A stretch of 64,000 bases of DNA, from NCBI RefSeq assembly GCF_016863555.1, contig NZ_BOPC01000009.1, forward strand, positions 62,001-126,000, read 5' to 3'. The notes under the pieces were generated by a model, which searched no databases, was not told the origin of the DNA, and saw only the letters and a program-made list of their open reading frames with translations. The first letter of the stretch is position 1; each line of letters starts with the position of its first letter. The translations under genes were made by a program, and so were the position numbers. The DNA comes from Micromonospora qiuiae (GTDB lineage: Bacteria > Actinomycetota > Actinomycetes > Mycobacteriales > Micromonosporaceae). Shown here in pieces: positions 61,088 through 64,000 of this stretch.

Positions 61088-62307
61088 TGACGGCGTCCCT
61101 CCGATCCGCCGCGGTGTACGCCGACGACGGATGGACCGAGCAGGATGCCGCCGACCGGTGCGGGGTCGACGTCGACCAGCTGCGCGCGTACCTCGCCGGC
61201 CGCAACGCAGGCAAAGCCGAAGTGCTCCAGGCCCGCGACGAGCGGCCCGTCGACGAGCCGCAGGCACGGCGCAGCTGGCGGCCCGTCGACCTCACAGCGG
61301 TGCTGGAAGGCACCTACCAACCGCCCCGGGCCACGGTCGGCCGCCGAGACGACGGGATCGGCCTGTTCTACCCGGGCCGGATGCACACCATCGCCAGCGA
61401 GAGCGAAGCCGGTAAGACGTGGCTCGCTCTCCTGGCGGTGCGCGCCGAACTTGAGGCCGGCAACGGGGTGCTGTACCTCGACTTCGAAGACGACGAGGGC
61501 GGCATCGTCGGCCGGCTGCTGGCCATGCAGACCAAGCCGGAGCACATCCGCGACCGGTTCGCCTACGTCAAGCCGGACGACGCGATCGGCGCCCTGGGCA
61601 ACCGGCAGGACCTCGGTGATGTCCTCGGTGAGCTACGGCCGACGCTGGCGGTTCTCGACGGCGTGACGGAGGCGATGAGCCTGCACGGCCTGGAGATGAA
61701 AGACAACACCGACGTAGCCGCGTTCGGGAAGCTGCTGCCGCGGTGGATCGCCGACCAGGGCCCGGCAACCGTCGCGCTCGACCACGTCACGAAGAACGCG
61801 GAGGGCCGCGGCCGGTACGCCATCGGCGGCGTGCACAAGCTCAACGGGCTCAACGGCGCCGGGTACGTGTTGGAGAACCGGCGGCCGTTCGGTGTGGGCC
61901 TGACGGGTCGGTCGACGGTCTACATCACCAAGGATCGGCCCGCGCAGCTACGTCGACATGCTCTGCCCGGCCGTGAGGGTCTGTTTTGGTTCGGGGACCT
62001 GGTCGTGACCTCCCACGAACAGGAGTTCGTGGAGCCGTCGCTGACGCCGCCGACGTCCAGCCCGGACACCGGGCTACGGCCCACCACGGTCATGACGAAG
62101 GTGTCGCGGATCCTGTCGGAGAATCCGGGCGGGTTGTCGAAGAACGCCATTGAGCAGTTGGCCGGCGGGAAGGCCGGCGTTGTCCGGGCAGCGCTTGAAC
62201 TGCTGGTCAATGAGGGTTTTGTCCTTCAGCGGAGGCAGGGCGTGTCGATGATCCACACGCACATTCGGCCCTTCACCATCGAGGCGTTGGAGGAGCCCCG
62301 TGGGTAG
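61087..62307 (+). CDS. Rep-like AAA/RecA-fold ATPase
   Basis: A 406-residue protein. N-terminal helix-turn-helix-like stretch (TEQDAADRCGVDVDQLRAYLAG, residues 17-38); RecA-type ATPase with Walker A ASESEAGKTW (103-112), VLYLDFEDDEGG and Walker B LAVLDGVTEAM near residue 190; VALDHVTKNAEGRGRYAIGG; then a winged helix near residues 345-395 (ILSENPGGLSKNAIEQL). It resembles RepA/hexameric helicases of plasmids and actinophages, so it probably unwinds or initiates at the nearby iteron array. Confidence 0.8.
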   Translation: MTASLRSAAVYADDGWTEQDAADRCGVDVDQLRAYLAGRNAGKAEVLQARDERPVDEPQARRSWRPVDLTAVLEGTYQPPRATVGRRDDGIGLFYPGRMHTIASESEAGKTWLALLAVRAELEAGNGVLYLDFEDDEGGIVGRLLAMQTKPEHIRDRFAYVKPDDAIGALGNRQDLGDVLGELRPTLAVLDGVTEAMSLHGLEMKDNTDVAAFGKLLPRWIADQGPATVALDHVTKNAEGRGRYAIGGVHKLNGLNGAGYVLENRRPFGVGLTGRSTVYITKDRPAQLRRHALPGREGLFWFGDLVVTSHEQEFVEPSLTPPTSSPDTGLRPTTVMTKVSRILSENPGGLSKNAIEQLAGGKAGVVRAALELLVNEGFVLQRRQGVSMIHTHIRPFTIEALEEPRG

Positions 62308-62575
62308 TCAATTGGGTTCGTCCCACCTCGTCCCCTATCAAAACGGACAGGGCCCTGATCGGCCTTCCGCAGACTCGTCCCCCTGCCCGATGTCGATATC
62401 CGCAGGTCAGGCCGCTACCTCGTCCCCTCGTCCCAACCTCGTCCCGGTTCGTCCCGGACGAACCTCTGAGACCTCGTCCCCTCGTCCCTCTCCTTATAGG
62501 GAGGGACGAGGTGGGACGAACCCCGAACCCTGCTGCTCTACCTGCCTCGCCCTGCTGCCGGTGGAAGCCGCATGA
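62300..62575 (+). CDS. Doubtful frame across the iteron array
   Basis: A 91-codon frame from GTG 62300 to TGA 62573 overlaps the Rep-like gene and ends in ATGA with the next start. Most of it is coded by the TCGTCCC repeats and reads as low-complexity SSPRP. The last 20 residues (PCCSTCLALLPVEAA) have cysteines. The overlap pattern fits the operon, but the repeat array explains the frame equally well. Confidence 0.3.
   Translation: MGSQLGSSHLVPYQNGQGPDRPSADSSPCPMSISAGQAATSSPRPNLVPVRPGRTSETSSPRPSPYREGRGGTNPEPCCSTCLALLPVEAA
62315..62522. repeat. Iteron-like TCGTCCC array bounded by inverted repeat
   Basis: Nine direct and two inverted copies of TCGTCCC lie in 208 bases. The outer 20 bases (62315-62334 and 62503-62522, beginning GGTTCGTCCCACC) are perfect inverted repeats. 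Inside are a 17-base palindrome GTTCGTCCCGGACGAAC (62447-62463) and a hairpin CTCGTCCCTC/GAGGGACGAG (62481-62510) with an AT-rich TTATA loop. The position just after a Rep-like gene is typical of a replication origin; an alternative is a regulatory or partition site. Confidence 0.75.
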
Positions 62576-62946
62576 CCGAGCAGGAGCGCGCCGAGTGGGA
62601 ACAGCGCCTGGCGGCCGCCGTCGCCGCCACCGTCCGCCGCCGCGAACGCACCCGCCGCGAACGCGACCAGCACGCCGCCGCCCGCGCCGCAGGCCTCCGC
62701 CACCGGCACCGCGACCGGCTCACCCACCGAAAGGCCGACAGCATGACCAACCCCGACGATCAGCGGCTCACCGTCGAGGTGAGCGGGCTACGCGATGGTG
62801 AACTGCGGGACCTCGCCGGCAGCCTCGCCCGCGTCGCCGGCTGGCGGACCGTCGCCGAACCCATCGCCGTGGTGCTGGCCGCGCTCGCCCGCCAGGCCGA
62901 ACAGATCCGCACCCGCCGCCGGCGGACCGGAGGTGACCCCCGATGA
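62572..62946 (+). CDS. Basic helical hypothetical protein
   Basis: A 124-residue protein. Residues 1-55 are a charged helix (EQERAEWEQRLAAAVAATV, RRRERTRRERDQH); residues 60-115 form a second helical unit (LTVEVSGLRDGELRDLAG, RVAGWRTVAEPIAVVLAAL). It could bind nucleic acid. ATGA overlaps on both sides tie it to the operon. No family recognised. Confidence 0.65.
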   Translation: MTEQERAEWEQRLAAAVAATVRRRERTRRERDQHAAARAAGLRHRHRDRLTHRKADSMTNPDDQRLTVEVSGLRDGELRDLAGSLARVAGWRTVAEPIAVVLAALARQAEQIRTRRRRTGGDPR

Positions 62947-63428
62947 CCGACCCCGCCGCCGCGATGGCCCGCCTCGCCGGACACCCCCGCTTCGCTGAGC
63001 TCGTCGACGAGCTGCGCGCCGCCGCGCCCGTGCACCAGGTCGACCAGGCCGACGCCGCGGCCGCGCACGCCGCCCGGCTGGCCGCCGCCGGCGGCGGCAG
63101 CTCGTCGACGAGCACCCTCACGGCTCTTCCCAACTGGCTACGCCGCGAACTCGTCGAAGCATTCGGCGTGTACGCGCGGGCCCTGCCCGGCCGGACATGC
63201 CAGCACGCCCCGCACCCCGACCGTCCGGCACCAGTCACCGCCGCCACCTGGCGGCCCCGCCTGGTCGTGTGCGTCGACTGCGCGCCGCTGCTCGGCGAAC
63301 CGTGGCAGGTCTGCTCGTGGTGCGGCGCCGCCGGGGTGCAGGTGGCCACCGTTCAGGCCGGCCTGCTGCTCTACCTGGTGCCCGTCTGCCGGGGGTGCCG
63401 GCCGCAGGTGGTGGCGGATGCCGCTTGA
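62943..63428 (+). CDS. Cysteine-rich hypothetical protein of the element
   Basis: A 161-residue protein. The C-terminal half holds paired cysteines (VVCVDCAPLL, WQVCSWCGAAG, PVCRGCRPQ), a probable double zinc ribbon. The N-terminal half is helical (AMARLAGHPRFAELVDELRA). It may be a DNA-binding or recombination accessory factor. ATGA overlap with the preceding gene and an 11-base overlap with the next. Confidence 0.65.
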   Translation: MTDPAAAMARLAGHPRFAELVDELRAAAPVHQVDQADAAAAHAARLAAAGGGSSSTSTLTALPNWLRRELVEAFGVYARALPGRTCQHAPHPDRPAPVTAATWRPRLVVCVDCAPLLGEPWQVCSWCGAAGVQVATVQAGLLLYLVPVCRGCRPQVVADAA

Positions 63429-63670
63429 CGGGCCACCACGCGTCGTGGCCATCGACCAGCACGGCCAACCGGTCACGCTGGACGAGCAGGGCATGGCGCA
63501 CCTGCGGCGGGCCCTGCGCACTCACCTCGACTGGTGCCACCGCAGCGGCGTCACGCCGCCACCCGACCTGGTGGCCATGGCCATCACGGTGGCCGGGAAC
63601 GGGCGATCTGGCCGCGAAACTGTCCGCGAACGTGATCAAGGGCCGCCGCCAGGCCATCGTCATGTCGTGA
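63418..63670 (+). pseudogene. Hypothetical gene with a frameshift
   Basis: From ATG 63418 the protein reads normally as PPRVVAIDQHGQPVTLDEQG, HLRRALRTHLDWCHRSGV and LVAMAITVAGNG to about 63600. In that frame the next stretch is Arg/Gly/Pro-rich noise, while the +1 frame from 63602 gives DLAAKLSANVIKGRRQAIVMS and a TGA at 63668 that overlaps the next ATG (TGATG), the pattern used throughout this operon. One extra base near 63598-63604 would explain it: a real mutation, programmed shift or sequencing error. Confidence 0.6.
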
Positions 63671-63810
63671 TGTCGTACCGGGAAGCCGCGCAGTACCTGG
63701 GTGTCTCCACCCGGACGCTGCGGCGGCACCGGGCGGCCGGCCTTCTGCGCGCTACCGGCCGCCGCCTGGTCATCCCGGTTCCGCTGGACGACGCCGAGCT
63801 CGGCGGCTGA
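63670..63810 (+). CDS. Small HTH (excisionase-like) protein
   Basis: A 46-residue protein MSYREAAQYLGVSTRTLRRH followed by RAAGLLRATGRRLVIPV, a compact MerR/excisionase-type winged helix. ATG 63670 overlaps the preceding stop. It is the second such protein in the element and may be a Cro- or Xis-like factor. Confidence 0.75.
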   Translation: MSYREAAQYLGVSTRTLRRHRAAGLLRATGRRLVIPVPLDDAELGG

Positions 63811-63856
63811 TCCGGTGGAGCCCACGAGCCGCCGAGGTATGGCACTCAGGGGCAGC

Positions 63857-63959
63857 CCGCAGGCGACCCGGCCTTGCGCCACTCGCCTGCGGTGCGGCAT
63901 CACCCCTACGCCGTAGCCCGGTCCGGGGCTCTCCGGCAGGCCCCGGCCCGGCTACGGCG
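63857..63959 (+). terminator. Two strong hairpins after the small-gene operon
   Basis: CCGCAGGCGA (63857-63866) pairs with TCGCCTGCGG (63883-63892). CGCCGTAGCC (63909-63918) pairs with GGCTACGGCG (63950-63959), with an inner GGGGC/GCCCC stem. They lie 47 and 99 bases after the last HTH gene and probably end its operon. The remaining 41 bases to the window edge show no feature. Confidence 0.7.
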
Positions 63960-64000
63960 CCGGTCACGACGGGTGGGTGGTAGAGCGGTGTGCGTTGGCT

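Larger units (their letters stand above)
58691..64000. mobile_element. Left end of an integrative element (prophage or AICE)
   Basis: A tyrosine integrase lies directly after glnA, followed by a repressor on the same strand and a divergent run of tightly overlapping small genes (excisionase-like, Rep-like ATPase, HTH). Such order marks a temperate phage or an actinomycete integrative element. No structural or transfer gene is in view. The left attachment site should lie between the glnA stop and the int stop (58691-58721) or in the glnA 3-prime end. The right end is outside the window. Confidence 0.75.

Noticed and set aside
63966..64000. GGTAGAGCGGT at the right edge resembles a tRNA D-arm
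   Set aside because: The acceptor and D stem cannot be completed within the window and no matching T-arm is visible.

Overview
The window is about 72-75% GC with actinomycete codon use. Gene content (quinolinate synthase, cobalamin genes, PknB-type kinase, DUF397/DUF5753 regulators, GlnR-type box at glnA) and the intergenic palindromes point to a Micromonospora-like member of the Micromonosporaceae. No rRNA, tRNA or CRISPR was seen. The backbone preserves an order I recall from Mycobacterium tuberculosis Rv2202c-Rv2220: adoK, erpA, glycerate kinase, cobU/cobT, cobS, gcvT, pepA, sucB, TIGR01777 epimerase, lipB, lipA, DUF4191, RDD protein, glnA. Other genes are inserted between these anchors.

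Layout. 0-1.7 kb: end of a TusA-like gene, a small reverse gene and an XRE/DUF397 pair. 2-5 kb: reverse block adoK-erpA-glycerate kinase. 4.8-10 kb: nadA, murA, DUF3043, azlCD and a divergent XRE-cupin regulator. 10.5-23.3 kb: a 1499-residue proline-rich TPR/WG-repeat protein, aldo/keto reductase, M50 protease, Ser/Thr kinase, a CobU-CobT fusion, CobS and a DUF2314 protein. 23.5-30.3 kb: gcvT, pepA, lpd, sucB. 30.3-42.7 kb is an accessory stretch: LtrA, two small membrane proteins, a Phd/PIN toxin-antitoxin pair, a Tat-exported penicillin-acylase-type enzyme, remnants of type I restriction genes (hsdS, hsdR), XRE modules, an erythromycin-esterase-type protein and an aldo/keto reductase behind a MerR-type promoter. 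42.7-58.7 kb: epimerase, secreted esterase, membrane glycosyltransferase-like protein, lipB, a TetR-controlled SRPBCC/DUF4166 operon, an archaeal-type aspartyl-tRNA synthetase with a probable T-box leader, lipA, a large LuxR ATPase regulator, DUF4191, RDD and glnA with a GlnR box. 58.7 kb to the right edge: left end of an integrative element with integrase, repressor, excisionase-like protein, a Rep-like ATPase and an iteron-like array.

Lipoate is a common thread: GcvT, Lpd and SucB belong to lipoyl-dependent complexes, and LipB and LipA make the cofactor. At least a dozen genes have a TANNNT box 5-8 bases before the start codon, which suggests leaderless transcripts.

Three families of dispersed palindromes sit at gene ends: a dimeric GGGCCC repeat (five copies), a roughly 200-base compound element with GATCTTG ends (two copies in opposite orientation), and single palindromes with GATC ends. 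The best candidates for something new are the compound palindromic element, the iteron array bounded by a 20-base inverted repeat in the integrative element, the T-box before the archaeal-type aspS, and the pair of small membrane-protein genes at 32.1-33.0 kb.
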